Origin: JALZAI01 sp038212215
GTDB taxonomy: Bacteria; Actinomycetota; Actinomycetes; Mycobacteriales; Jatrophihabitantaceae
Direction: 5' to 3'
Assembly: GCA_038212215.1 (NCBI GenBank)
Contig: JBBQUT010000013.1
Location: 38,322-102,321, forward strand
DNA length: 64,000 nt
Part shown: positions 47,633 to 57,149 of the stretch, piece by piece
Layout: every line of letters begins with the position of its first letter
How positions within the stretch are numbered: the stretch's first letter is position 1
Translations under genes and position numbers: made by a program
Notes under the pieces: model-generated
What the model was told of the DNA's origin: nothing
The model's database searches: none
What the model saw: only the letters and a program-made list of their open reading frames with translations

Positions 47633-50600
47633 ATGACCGGTGATTCTTCCGGGCCGCTGACGCTGTCGACTGATGAGCTGCTCGGCGCCCGCGAGCTCGA
47701 GTGGTCGAGGAAACTGCGCGCGATCTCCCTTGTGACCGAGTACGCCGTCGAGCCTCGCCATGCCGACCAGACGCTGACCGTGCTCGCACGCTTGTACCGC
47801 CAAACGAGGCACGAGTCTTGGACTCACGCGGATAGGGTGCTACGTCGGTGGCCCGCGGTTCAAGTTGTGTCCACGGTCAATGTCGCAATCGGCCACTACA
47901 ACCAGGGCAACTTCTGGTCGTCATTCTTCGACAGGGCAGATCTAAACCAAAACCAAGAGGTCCAATCAGCGTGGGGCTCTGCGTTCCTCGACAACTTACG
48001 CGCGCTCGGCCTACCTGACTTCTCGGAATCGGAGGACGCGGGGACGAAGTACGTAGGACGAATGCTGATGCATGCGGGGATGCCTACGTACTGCCTGCCG
48101 GACTATTACTTGCTGGTCGCTGAACGGCGTCACATCACTGCGAACCTGTCGCCGGAGGCCTTCGTGGCCTGGGCAGTTTCTCGTGCAGAGCAGGACCGGT
48201 TGTCTGATGTAGACAAGCCCGTGGTCCGGTTTCTCCGGTACGGCGGAGACTATGCGATCGATCTTGTCGATCGGACGTTTGAGTTGCTCGATCAGATAGT
48301 CGCAGGTCGCGACGGCTCCGATGTCCCGTTGCCCCCACGCTTCGCCACCACTGCGTCGGATCTAATGGCTCGGGGAGCATTGGGCCGGGCAGTGCAGAGG
48401 CGCGGCCGCTCGGCTGACGTCGATGGACTCGCGGTTCAGCCGTACCTCGCCATCGACCCTTTCGGCAGAGGACCGCTCATACGCTTGCCACCTGTGTCCG
48501 AGGCGCCAGACGGCGTGGCAATCTGGCAAGTGATCGTGGACGGGCGGCGTGAGACGGTTCAGTCGCGCGCGTTGTGGCCTGGAAGCACCGAGCCCGTCCC
48601 GGGCACTGACCTTCCGATTCTGCGACCGAGCCGCAGCGCCGCAGTTGGCCTGCTCGGGCACGACGAGCTTCAGTCCGCCGTATCAATTGTCGATGAGACC
48701 GACCCGCTTCTCGCGTTCGACGAGGACGGCAAGAGCGTGTCGGGTGTGTTGCCATTGCCAAGTGCGGCGGTGTGGATGCTGTACCCAAACCTAGCCCAGG
48801 CCACAGATCTCATCGCCTACGAGGGGGAACCGAGGCGGATCGCGGCTGGAGTACTCCCTGCTGGGTGGTCTGGGTGGTCCTTGGAGTTGGTTGACCTCAC
48901 TGAGGTGACCTCACTTCGCCTTCGCGACTCGACGCGACTCCACACCGTGCGCGGTGTCCAAGCTGCTCGAATCGCTTCAGGCGAGCCAATTCCCGGTCTC
49001 CGTTCGTCCTACGGTTCACCCGTCTTCGTAGCCCTTCCGGTCGTTGAGCTGCCCTCCTCACGCGGCGAGCTCGCGTCCTGGGATGTGACGATCACCGACG
49101 GTGCAAGTCAAATTCTTGCGCGGATGTCGACCGCTGCGACCGGTTCCTTTGAAGGTCTTTGGGATGACGTTCCTAGGCCTCTGCTCGGCTCGTACACGAT
49201 CCGGGTACGAGGACCCTGGGGTCGAGGGGGAACACGAACACTTGTTGTAGCAGAGGGATTACGGATCCAGGCCAGTCCCGCGTGGCGACGGTTCGCGCGC
49301 GGTGGCCTGATCCCCGCCCGCGCCGACTTCCAGCCGACGCAGGGAATGTCTGTCAACTACGAGCACCTCGACTACGACCGTTCTACGTTGACGGCACACG
49401 TCGTGCTCTCGACGGAGCATGACACAGAGTCCTTCCAGTTCACGCCTCCCCACATGACTGTCAGTTACGAGACCGACGAAGCTGTTGGGCGTGCGACGGT
49501 GTTACCAGCCCAGCTGGAGACTGAGGCGCTCATCGAGAACGCTGGCACTCTCACGATCGACATCGGCGAATCTGCCGAGCCAAGTATCCGGGTGATTTCT
49601 GGCGGTGCGATCCTCCAGACGGTTGTCCCGGGCGCACGTGCCGCCCAAGGTATCTATCGGTTCGATCTCGCCCGGATCGTCGACACCGTACGCGCGTGCC
49701 GCGCCGCCACGCTTAGCCTCGACAACCGCGGTGACGTGACCGTCGGAGTTGTGCGGCCGCGACGTCTAACGAGCGGGATCACCATCGATTCCTCAGGTCT
49801 GAATTTCTCTGACTGCCCTGACATCACCGGGTTGGCCGCAGCGGTATATGCGTTGCGTGCGCCTTGGCGAACGCCCGCGTCTCTGCCAATTACCGCGGGA
49901 CGCGCTGACCTGCCAAGCGAGTATCTGCACGCTGGACCGTTGCTTGTCTCCTTACGCGTCGAGGATCCATGGTTCCCCGTGGTGCTTCCGCCGTGGCCGG
50001 CGGAGCGCAACGCGAGGCCGGTCGAGGCAAATGGATATCTCCAATCGGAGGATGAGGAGGAGTCGGCCCTTTCGGCGTTTCTGGCGGACGCTGCGGCGTT
50101 TCCCTCGCGTACGCAGCGTCTTGACAGGCTTTGGGCGACCCTTGGGCGCGCCGGACTCATCGCAGAGGGCACGCAAAAGTCGACCATCCGGCGACTCATC
50201 GCCGATCGGTTGCTTGAGACCCCGAAGCAGGCCCTACTCGCGGTTGAGACGGCCGGTATAGACGCAGCGGGACTGCCTTCAGTTCTCATCGAATCCGGGT
50301 TGATGGCGAGCCCCGTGATGGATGTTGACGCGGATGACTTGCATGATCTCTGGGCATCATCTCCGATGGCAGCAGCCGTCATGCTTCGGGATTGGCTATC
50401 GGGCCTTCGGTCGTCGGGAGGGGGCGTGCCCTTGGACATGATGGACGCTGCCGTGGCGCAGTGCGGCCCTGTGGCTAGCGCTCTGTTGTGTGGTGGCCCC
50501 GATCCGGCTGCGGCGGCCGGCAGATTCGACGCAGCCGCCGATCGGTATGCATTGATGGACGACACTCTGCGTGATTCGTTCCGCGCCGCCATGGCCTTGA

Positions 50601-51022
50601 TTCCGCGAGGTTTGCTGGACGCCGACACTAGGACCCAAGCGGCCATGCTGTTGGTCGACCGGCGCAGTGATCTGAGGTTGCGCGCCGTTTCCGATGCGAG
50701 TGGCCGGTTGCTAAAGGAGGCGATGATCTTGCTCAACCTGTCCGGCATGTCGGGGCTCGCAGCTTCCGTTCGAGCACGTATGCACCCGAACGGAAGCGTT
50801 GGTTGGCGAGCACTGTCTTCCCTCTCGCTGGCGTTCGCGCTGGTTGGGCGCCAGTCAGCAAGAGGGAGTGCCGAGGCCTCTGCCTGGCTTCGGTCCGCAC
50901 GCCCCTATTGGGTGAAACTTGCGAGAGTCGCTCCGGAGCTCGTGAAGATCGATATCGTGCTTGCCGAACTGCTCTCGCTCGTGCCCGAGTTGACTGGCCG
51001 AAAGGTGGCCGAGGACTCGTGA
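47633..51022 (+). CDS. DruH-like protein of a Druantia type III-like system
   Basis: 1129 residues from ATG 47633 (GTG 47600 is in frame). No catalytic motif is evident. The N-terminal third has GNFWSSFFDRADL, SAWGSAFLDNLRALGLPDF and YVGRMLMHAGMPTYCL; the middle is beta-rich (~430-760); the C-terminal ~350 residues are helical. It is joined by a GTGA overlap to a giant DUF1998 helicase. In Druantia type III the only two genes are druH, of about this size, and druE, which is why I assign DruH; the name rests on context and size more than on motifs. Confidence 0.6.
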   Translation: MTGDSSGPLTLSTDELLGARELEWSRKLRAISLVTEYAVEPRHADQTLTVLARLYRQTRHESWTHADRVLRRWPAVQVVSTVNVAIGHYNQGNFWSSFFDRADLNQNQEVQSAWGSAFLDNLRALGLPDFSESEDAGTKYVGRMLMHAGMPTYCLPDYYLLVAERRHITANLSPEAFVAWAVSRAEQDRLSDVDKPVVRFLRYGGDYAIDLVDRTFELLDQIVAGRDGSDVPLPPRFATTASDLMARGALGRAVQRRGRSADVDGLAVQPYLAIDPFGRGPLIRLPPVSEAPDGVAIWQVIVDGRRETVQSRALWPGSTEPVPGTDLPILRPSRSAAVGLLGHDELQSAVSIVDETDPLLAFDEDGKSVSGVLPLPSAAVWMLYPNLAQATDLIAYEGEPRRIAAGVLPAGWSGWSLELVDLTEVTSLRLRDSTRLHTVRGVQAARIASGEPIPGLRSSYGSPVFVALPVVELPSSRGELASWDVTITDGASQILARMSTAATGSFEGLWDDVPRPLLGSYTIRVRGPWGRGGTRTLVVAEGLRIQASPAWRRFARGGLIPARADFQPTQGMSVNYEHLDYDRSTLTAHVVLSTEHDTESFQFTPPHMTVSYETDEAVGRATVLPAQLETEALIENAGTLTIDIGESAEPSIRVISGGAILQTVVPGARAAQGIYRFDLARIVDTVRACRAATLSLDNRGDVTVGVVRPRRLTSGITIDSSGLNFSDCPDITGLAAAVYALRAPWRTPASLPITAGRADLPSEYLHAGPLLVSLRVEDPWFPVVLPPWPAERNARPVEANGYLQSEDEEESALSAFLADAAAFPSRTQRLDRLWATLGRAGLIAEGTQKSTIRRLIADRLLETPKQALLAVETAGIDAAGLPSVLIESGLMASPVMDVDADDLHDLWASSPMAAAVMLRDWLSGLRSSGGGVPLDMMDAAVAQCGPVASALLCGGPDPAAAAGRFDAAADRYALMDDTLRDSFRAAMALIPRGLLDADTRTQAAMLLVDRRSDLRLRAVSDASGRLLKEAMILLNLSGMSGLAASVRARMHPNGSVGWRALSSLSLAFALVGRQSARGSAEASAWLRSARPYWVKLARVAPELVKIDIVLAELLSLVPELTGRKVAEDS

Positions 51023-54000
51023 GTGTGTCATTTGATCCCGTAGCGACCGCTGCTGATATCGCCGCCACGTACCGCAGGTATTTGCAGTCTTTGCTTCCGA
51101 TTCGGGATCCAGAACTTAGAGCGAGGCTGGAGGCTGAGATTGCCAGTGCGCCGATGCTGCACAAGGGGCCGCTCTTGGAGGCGACACCGCCCTATGCTCC
51201 TGCGGCGAGCATCCGTGAACTCATCGCTGATGGCGTGTTGTCGGCGGATTTCACAGACTTGGAGAGCGTCGCACTTCCGCTCGACCGTCCGCTCTACGCG
51301 CATCAGGACACTGCGATTCGCAAGGCGTCCGCTGGCCGAAATGTCGTCGTGGCTACCGGCACTGGCTCTGGCAAGACCGAATCGTTCTTGGTGCCGATTC
51401 TCGACAGCTTGATGCGGGAACGGGCAGCTGGCCACCTCGGCCCGGGAGTGCGTGCTCTGTTGCTCTACCCGATGAATGCCCTCGCCAATGACCAGGTCAG
51501 GCGGCTTCGCGCGCTGCTCGCGGACTACCCCTCAATCACGTTTGGGCGATATACCGGCGACACCGAGCATGAGCCCGGCAAAGCGCGCGATCTTTTCAGC
51601 GCGCTGAATCCCGGCGAGCCCATGGTGCCGAACGAACTATTGAGCCGGCGGGAGATGCAGGAGTCGCCACCCCATCTGCTCCTGACCAACTACGCGATGC
51701 TCGAGTACATGCTGCTTCGACCGCAGGATCTCGACTTGTTCGAGGGACGCTACGGGGGTACTTGGCGGTTCTTGGTTGTGGACGAGGCGCACGTCTACGA
51801 CGGTACGCAGGGAGCCGAGGTGGCGATGCTGTTGCGTCGGCTACGCGACCGGGTCGTCCCGGATCGTGAGCTGCAGTGCATTGCTACGTCGGCGACTGTC
51901 GGTGGCGAAGGGGATCCGGGACCGGTCGTTGAGTTCGCGACGCGGCTCTTCGGGGTTCCATTTGAGTGGGTCAACGGTGACCTAACGCGACAGGACCTCG
52001 TGGTAGCGACACGGGTGCCGTCGCCGAGCGGACCATTCTGGGGTCCATTGTCAGCTCCCGACTACCTGCGCCTGCGCGATGCCGAAAACCGCGCTGCGGG
52101 TGTGCTCGAAGTCGCGCGAGCTCATGGTTACCAAGGCGACGATCCGGCCTCGGCACTCGCACACGAGGCGAGTCTTGCTTCGCTCCGGCAACTCCTCGTA
52201 GCTGGCCCGCAGACGTTCGCGTCGCTCGTGCCGAGGGTCTTTCCGGCCGGCGACGCCGGGGCGCGTGGGCTCGAAGCGCTTGTTGATGTCGCTAGTTCGA
52301 TCCGATACTTAGATGACACCGCTCCGCTGTCGGCTCGCTACCACCTTTTCATCCGTGCTACCGAGGGTGCATTCTCTTGCTTGTCGGACAGCGGTCCCCA
52401 CGTTCACCTGGCGCGCCGCGAGCACTGTAACGGGTGCGACGCAAGGGTGTTTGAGATTGGTTCGTGCAAGCGGTGCGGGGCAGTCCATCTTGTCGGTCAC
52501 CTTGCCCGCGTCGGCACTGAGCACTTTTTCCGTCCACGTCGCGCCGCCGAGACACCAACGTGGCTCGCGCTGGGATCCGAGCCGATCGTCGTCGACGAGG
52601 ACGATGTGGCCGTCGAGGAGACCGGCGCAGAACCGTCGGGCGATGACGCTTACCTGTGTGCAGGATGCGGCGTGCTACGCGAGCAAGCGACAACATCATG
52701 CTCCTCGGCCGGCTGCTCATCATCCCGAATGTGGCAGGTACGCCGACTGAAGCAGCGAGGCGCCGACGTCGCCGGCTGCGTCGTATGCGGCGCTCGCGGC
52801 ACCAACATGGTACGGATGCTTGATACTGGCGCTGATGCATCTGGTGCAGTTGTCGCCACGTCCCTTTACCAGCGCCTGCTCCCGGGAGACATCGGGGCAG
52901 GCGCGGACCTCCCCGGCGAAGGCCGCAAGCTGCTGATGTTCAGCGACAGCAGGCAGGCCGCGGCCTACTTCGCGCCTTACCTGTCCGATTCCTATGAGCG
53001 CGTGCAACGCCGGCGGCTCATCATGCAGGGCCTGCTCGCGGCATCAGAGCGCGAAGGGCTGGCTGTCGAGGATCTTGTTTTTCACACGCGCAAGCAGGCT
53101 GACAGTGCAGGCGTATTCGAGCGACGCATGAGCGCGCAACAGCAATCGCGGGAGGTCGCCAGATGGGTGATGTCCGAAGTTCTCAGCACGGACGATCGCC
53201 AGTCTTTGGAAGGTCTCGGGCTGCTGCGCATCGGCCTGCTTCGCGATCCAAGGTGGACAACTCCGCAGCCCCTGCTCGATCTCGGGCTGTCGGCAAATGA
53301 CGCCTGGGGATTGCTTGAAGAACTCCTGCGCTCCCTTCGCCAACAGGGCGCGGTGAGCATGCCAGACAATGTTCCCCCCAACGACGAGATCTTCCTGCCA
53401 CGACTGGGGCCCATCTACGCACGACAGAGTGGTCCGGAGGCTATCCGCAAGGTGCTCTCCTGGTTGCCGGCTCGCGGGACGAACCGTCGCGTGGACTACC
53501 TGCGTCGCGTCCTGGCCCGCCTTGGATCCGATGTGGATGTCACGGCGCTGTTGACCGGTATCTGGCGCTATTTGTCAGAGCCTTCCTCCCCGCTGGACTG
53601 GTTGAAGTCCACGACCCGAACGGGCGTCGGCACGGTTCTGCAGGTCGACCACGAACTTCTCCGGATCGTGCCAGCGGGCAAAGAGGTCCCGACGTATCGG
53701 TGTTCATTGTGCAGACGGATGGCACCGCTATCGGTGCTCACCGTCTGCCCTGCTATCGGCTGCACGGGCGAGCTGGAACTGCTCGACGCCAGTGCAAACG
53801 AGGCGAAGAACAATCACTACCGCACGCTGTACCTCAACATGAATCCCGTACCGCTGGTGTCCCGCGAGCACACAGCACAGTGGAGGAACGTCGAGGCAGC
53901 GCGGGTACAGCATGAATTCATCCGCGGGGAGGTCAACGCGCTGTCATGCTCGACGACATTCGAGCTGGGCGTTGATGTCGGCGAGCTTCAGTCAGTGATG

Positions 54001-55989
54001 ATGCGCAACATGCCGCCAACGACGGCGAACTACGTGCAGCGTGCCGGCCGGGCTGGTCGGCGCACTGACTCGGCTGCGCTAGTTGTCACCTTTGCTCAAC
54101 GCCGGTCGCATGACCTGACTCGGTATGACAAACCCGAGGCAATGATTGCTGGTGTAATGCGAGCGCCGTACGTACCGCTCGACAACCCACGTATCGATCG
54201 CCGACACGCGCACTCGGTCGCGCTGGCCGCCTTCTTCCGCTGGCTGTTCGAGACCGAAGGAACGATCGCACGCAGAGCGGGCGAGTTCTTCATGCCGACC
54301 GACGGTGGCACGAGGCCGCTGTTCACACTGGTTGCCGACTTCCTCGACCCGGTACCCCTGGACGTGCTCGCCTCGCTGCATCGAGTACTACCCCCGCCCG
54401 TCCAGACGGAGCTTGACCTGGACGGCGGCGCCTGGGTCGGCTACTTGACCGATCTGCTCGATCGGATTGCGGCGGAGGTTGCCGCAGACGTGGACCAGCT
54501 GAAGGAGCGCGTCGACGAGGCGGTGGCTGCTCGCAAATTCCGGCTCGCCGAGCGTTACGAGCGCGTAGTGAACACAATTATCAGCCGTGAATTGCTCGGC
54601 TTTCTAGCCAGTAGGAACGTGCTGCCGAAGTACGGCTTCCCGGTCGACTCTGTCGAGCTACGGACCCAATACACCGACGAAGAGCACGGGCTCGGTGCCA
54701 AGCTCGAGCTGTCGCGCGATCTAAGCCAGGCCATTTACGAATACGCGCCTGGTTCTCAGGTGGTGGCAGGTGGTGGTCTGTGGACGTCCGCAGGGGTATA
54801 CCGGCTGCCGGGCAAAGAGCTGCAGAGCGCGACGTATCTCGTCTGTGCCCGTTGCGGGCAGTACCGTGAGTCCGCCGGCGACCTCGACCCTCAGTGCCCC
54901 ACTTGTGGCGACGTGCCCGTCTCACCGGCACGTACGCACGTCGTGCCGGAATTCGGTTTCGTTGCCGCGCACACGGTTGGTCGACCGGGCTCGACACCAC
55001 CCAAGAGATCCTGGGCGGGCGCCACGTACGTCCTGCGGCTATCGGATGAGACTCGTGATCGAACGGTGACGCTCCCGGGCGGAACCGTGCGGACCCAGGT
55101 CGGGCCCCGAGGTCGCTTGGTCGCGCTCGCTGAAGGACGCAATCGGATGGGCTTCTGGCTATGTGATTGGTGCGGATGGGGAACTCACCGCGCCGATTCA
55201 CAAACAACGCCTCGCAAACACCCGCACCTGCTCAAGAACACTGACTGCACGGGGCGGCTCAGCCTCGTCTCGCTAGCGCACCGCTATGAGACCGATCTTC
55301 TCCGGCTCGACGTTGATGCGATGCCGGTCGGACTTGGCGAGGGCCCTTGGCTATCCCTGCTGTACGCGATCCTCGAGGGCGCGTCCGAGAGATTCGAGAT
55401 TGCGCGCGACGACATCGACGGGGCGCTGATGCCATCTGGCCCAGCGGGCCAGGCGCTCGTTCTGTTCGACACGGTTCCCGGCGGGGCAGGCAACGTAATC
55501 CGGCTGGAGTCGAGACTTGAAGAAGCGCTCGAGGCCGCGCTCCTTCGGGTTCGGAATTGCGAGTGCGGCCCAGAGACTAGCTGTTACGGCTGCCTTCGCA
55601 GCTTCGGCAACCAGCGCGTACACGACGATCTCTCGCGTGGCCAAGCCGCCGAGATCCTCGTGGCTCTGCTGGGCGGCATGCGTCCCGCCCTGCGCGGGCG
55701 GGAGCCCATACATGGTCTCCCCGCGGCATGGCAGAAGCTTCATGACCAGGCTCTGTCAGATGCCGAGCGGGCACTGGTTGTCGCGTTGTCCCAATCCGCC
55801 GTCACAGTGCCGGTACAAGGCTACGAAACCGAGGACGGAGTTCCCCTCGACCTGGCGTGGCCTGAACAGCGAGTCGCGGTGTCCAGCGCAGCAGTGGAAC
55901 TTCCCCCGAATTGGACATCTCTTGATCTTGAATCCACTGACCTTGTGAGCCAAATCAAACTGGCGCTTGCGAGGCCTGCGGACGCCTAA
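51019..55989 (+). CDS. DruE-like DEAH helicase with DUF1998 domain
   Basis: 1656 residues from GTG 51019. SF2 motor: Walker A ATGTGSGKTES (~112-122), VVDEAHVYDG (~253), ATSATVGG (~288), and QRAGRAGRR (~1006). A long middle region has several zinc-type Cys pairs (CNGC/CKRC ~469-485, CAGCG ~545, CVVCG, CSLC). The C-terminal DUF1998 signature is NCECGPETSCYGCLRSFGNQ (~1513-1532). DruE is the shared helicase of all Druantia anti-phage systems, and a motor plus DUF1998 in one chain of >1600 residues fits it better than DISARM, where these are split into DrmA and DrmB. Confidence 0.75.
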   Translation: MSVSFDPVATAADIAATYRRYLQSLLPIRDPELRARLEAEIASAPMLHKGPLLEATPPYAPAASIRELIADGVLSADFTDLESVALPLDRPLYAHQDTAIRKASAGRNVVVATGTGSGKTESFLVPILDSLMRERAAGHLGPGVRALLLYPMNALANDQVRRLRALLADYPSITFGRYTGDTEHEPGKARDLFSALNPGEPMVPNELLSRREMQESPPHLLLTNYAMLEYMLLRPQDLDLFEGRYGGTWRFLVVDEAHVYDGTQGAEVAMLLRRLRDRVVPDRELQCIATSATVGGEGDPGPVVEFATRLFGVPFEWVNGDLTRQDLVVATRVPSPSGPFWGPLSAPDYLRLRDAENRAAGVLEVARAHGYQGDDPASALAHEASLASLRQLLVAGPQTFASLVPRVFPAGDAGARGLEALVDVASSIRYLDDTAPLSARYHLFIRATEGAFSCLSDSGPHVHLARREHCNGCDARVFEIGSCKRCGAVHLVGHLARVGTEHFFRPRRAAETPTWLALGSEPIVVDEDDVAVEETGAEPSGDDAYLCAGCGVLREQATTSCSSAGCSSSRMWQVRRLKQRGADVAGCVVCGARGTNMVRMLDTGADASGAVVATSLYQRLLPGDIGAGADLPGEGRKLLMFSDSRQAAAYFAPYLSDSYERVQRRRLIMQGLLAASEREGLAVEDLVFHTRKQADSAGVFERRMSAQQQSREVARWVMSEVLSTDDRQSLEGLGLLRIGLLRDPRWTTPQPLLDLGLSANDAWGLLEELLRSLRQQGAVSMPDNVPPNDEIFLPRLGPIYARQSGPEAIRKVLSWLPARGTNRRVDYLRRVLARLGSDVDVTALLTGIWRYLSEPSSPLDWLKSTTRTGVGTVLQVDHELLRIVPAGKEVPTYRCSLCRRMAPLSVLTVCPAIGCTGELELLDASANEAKNNHYRTLYLNMNPVPLVSREHTAQWRNVEAARVQHEFIRGEVNALSCSTTFELGVDVGELQSVMMRNMPPTTANYVQRAGRAGRRTDSAALVVTFAQRRSHDLTRYDKPEAMIAGVMRAPYVPLDNPRIDRRHAHSVALAAFFRWLFETEGTIARRAGEFFMPTDGGTRPLFTLVADFLDPVPLDVLASLHRVLPPPVQTELDLDGGAWVGYLTDLLDRIAAEVAADVDQLKERVDEAVAARKFRLAERYERVVNTIISRELLGFLASRNVLPKYGFPVDSVELRTQYTDEEHGLGAKLELSRDLSQAIYEYAPGSQVVAGGGLWTSAGVYRLPGKELQSATYLVCARCGQYRESAGDLDPQCPTCGDVPVSPARTHVVPEFGFVAAHTVGRPGSTPPKRSWAGATYVLRLSDETRDRTVTLPGGTVRTQVGPRGRLVALAEGRNRMGFWLCDWCGWGTHRADSQTTPRKHPHLLKNTDCTGRLSLVSLAHRYETDLLRLDVDAMPVGLGEGPWLSLLYAILEGASERFEIARDDIDGALMPSGPAGQALVLFDTVPGGAGNVIRLESRLEEALEAALLRVRNCECGPETSCYGCLRSFGNQRVHDDLSRGQAAEILVALLGGMRPALRGREPIHGLPAAWQKLHDQALSDAERALVVALSQSAVTVPVQGYETEDGVPLDLAWPEQRVAVSSAAVELPPNWTSLDLESTDLVSQIKLALARPADA

Positions 55990-56024
55990 CGGCACCCGAT
56001 TCTCCATGCCAGGTCATCAGACCT

Positions 56025-56984
56025 TCACGTCTGCGTCAGGATCTGCGCGTGTTGTTCCCGTTGCTCCGCGAGATCGACCGCGCGTCCGGCAAGTTTGTCA
56101 AGAAATTGCTGGAGTGGCCAGGCAATAAGAGTGCCGTAGCGCGCCTCGTAGATCCCGAGTCTGTCGAGCCGGTACCTGTCGTCGACATCGTGCAAGACGT
56201 AGCCGATCATCTGTCGGAGGGTTGCGAGACTCAGATCTGGGACTCGAGCGCCAGCCTTGTTGTCGCCTAGATGGGTCTTGATTTCGACGAGCATGTCGCC
56301 GGCGATTAGATCCGCGTCCGCTTTCATCCACTGACTAGCTGTGAAGATCGGTCCCAGAAACCACGGGGCCGCCTTCGTAGCAAGGGGAGCGAGCAGGTTG
56401 TCTTGTGCCAATTCGACCAACGCGCTGATCTCCGCCGCGGTTCGGTCGCTCGTGAGAGACAGCAGCCCTTCACCGGTCGGCCTGGCTGTGCGGCTGAGAT
56501 ACTCGATGAGGGGACTGGCTGGATGCGCGCCAGAGCGATACACCTCCGTCGCGAGCGCAAGCGGCCAGCAGGCCCGGACCAGCAGATCTGAATCTCGCCG
56601 ACGCACCTGTAGTGGCGAGTCAATTGGGTCGCCGCCCGGAACGCGGTCGCCACGCGGCGTTGCCGACGCGCCGAGCACTTCGATAAGCGCTCGGAACGCG
56701 ATGAAGGCGGGCTGCCCGACGTTGGCGGCTCCTGATAGCGCGTCGCCAAGGTTCGGATGGGGGTCGATGAGCAGCCTCATCGCGGTGTCGAACGCGGTTC
56801 CGATGGTCCCGGCGTTTGCGCCCGAGGCATGGACCTTGAACGTCCCCATCTCGGCACGGTAGGAAGCACGTACGGCCCGGACCGCGGACTTGTCGAGGAG
56901 CTTGTCGACTTCAATGCGGACTGGGTTCGCTGCGTCCTCGAGCGACCTTGTCAGTACCGGCCATCGGCCAGACCCGCGACTCAT
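56025..56984 (-). CDS. PD-(D/E)XK nuclease candidate between two defence operons
   Basis: 319 residues from ATG 56984 with a strong Shine-Dalgarno (GGAGG, 5-bp spacing). Residues ~205-270 read DADLIAGDMLVEIKTHLGD, then LRQMIGYVLHD: an Asp followed 10-12 residues later by ExK and then a Gln/Tyr helix, the arrangement of RecB/Cas4-like PD-(D/E)XK nucleases. The N-terminal half is helical with GTAFDTAMRLL. It is convergent with druE (35-bp gap) and divergent from drmD (~165 bp, shared promoter region). I know of no named subunit of Druantia or DISARM that it matches. Confidence 0.65.
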   Translation of the reverse strand: MSRGSGRWPVLTRSLEDAANPVRIEVDKLLDKSAVRAVRASYRAEMGTFKVHASGANAGTIGTAFDTAMRLLIDPHPNLGDALSGAANVGQPAFIAFRALIEVLGASATPRGDRVPGGDPIDSPLQVRRRDSDLLVRACWPLALATEVYRSGAHPASPLIEYLSRTARPTGEGLLSLTSDRTAAEISALVELAQDNLLAPLATKAAPWFLGPIFTASQWMKADADLIAGDMLVEIKTHLGDNKAGARVPDLSLATLRQMIGYVLHDVDDRYRLDRLGIYEARYGTLIAWPLQQFLDKLAGRAVDLAEQREQHAQILTQT

Positions 56985-57149
56985 CGAAACCTCCGGTAGA
57001 GCTGCCCGTTACTGCAGCACGACGGCTTGTGCGGGTCGACGGCGTTCGAACGCGACAATGCTATTCCCGATCCTTGCGCGGCCTTAGCATGTGCCCGCCG
57101 CGACGTGCGCGTAGCGCGGACATAGGATCACGAGCGCGCCGCGAAGTCG

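Noticed and set aside
47633..55989. Reading the large helicase plus partner as DISARM DrmA/DrmB
   Set aside because: DISARM splits helicase and DUF1998 functions over two proteins, whereas here both are in one 1656-residue chain preceded by a large non-helicase protein, which fits Druantia type III better.
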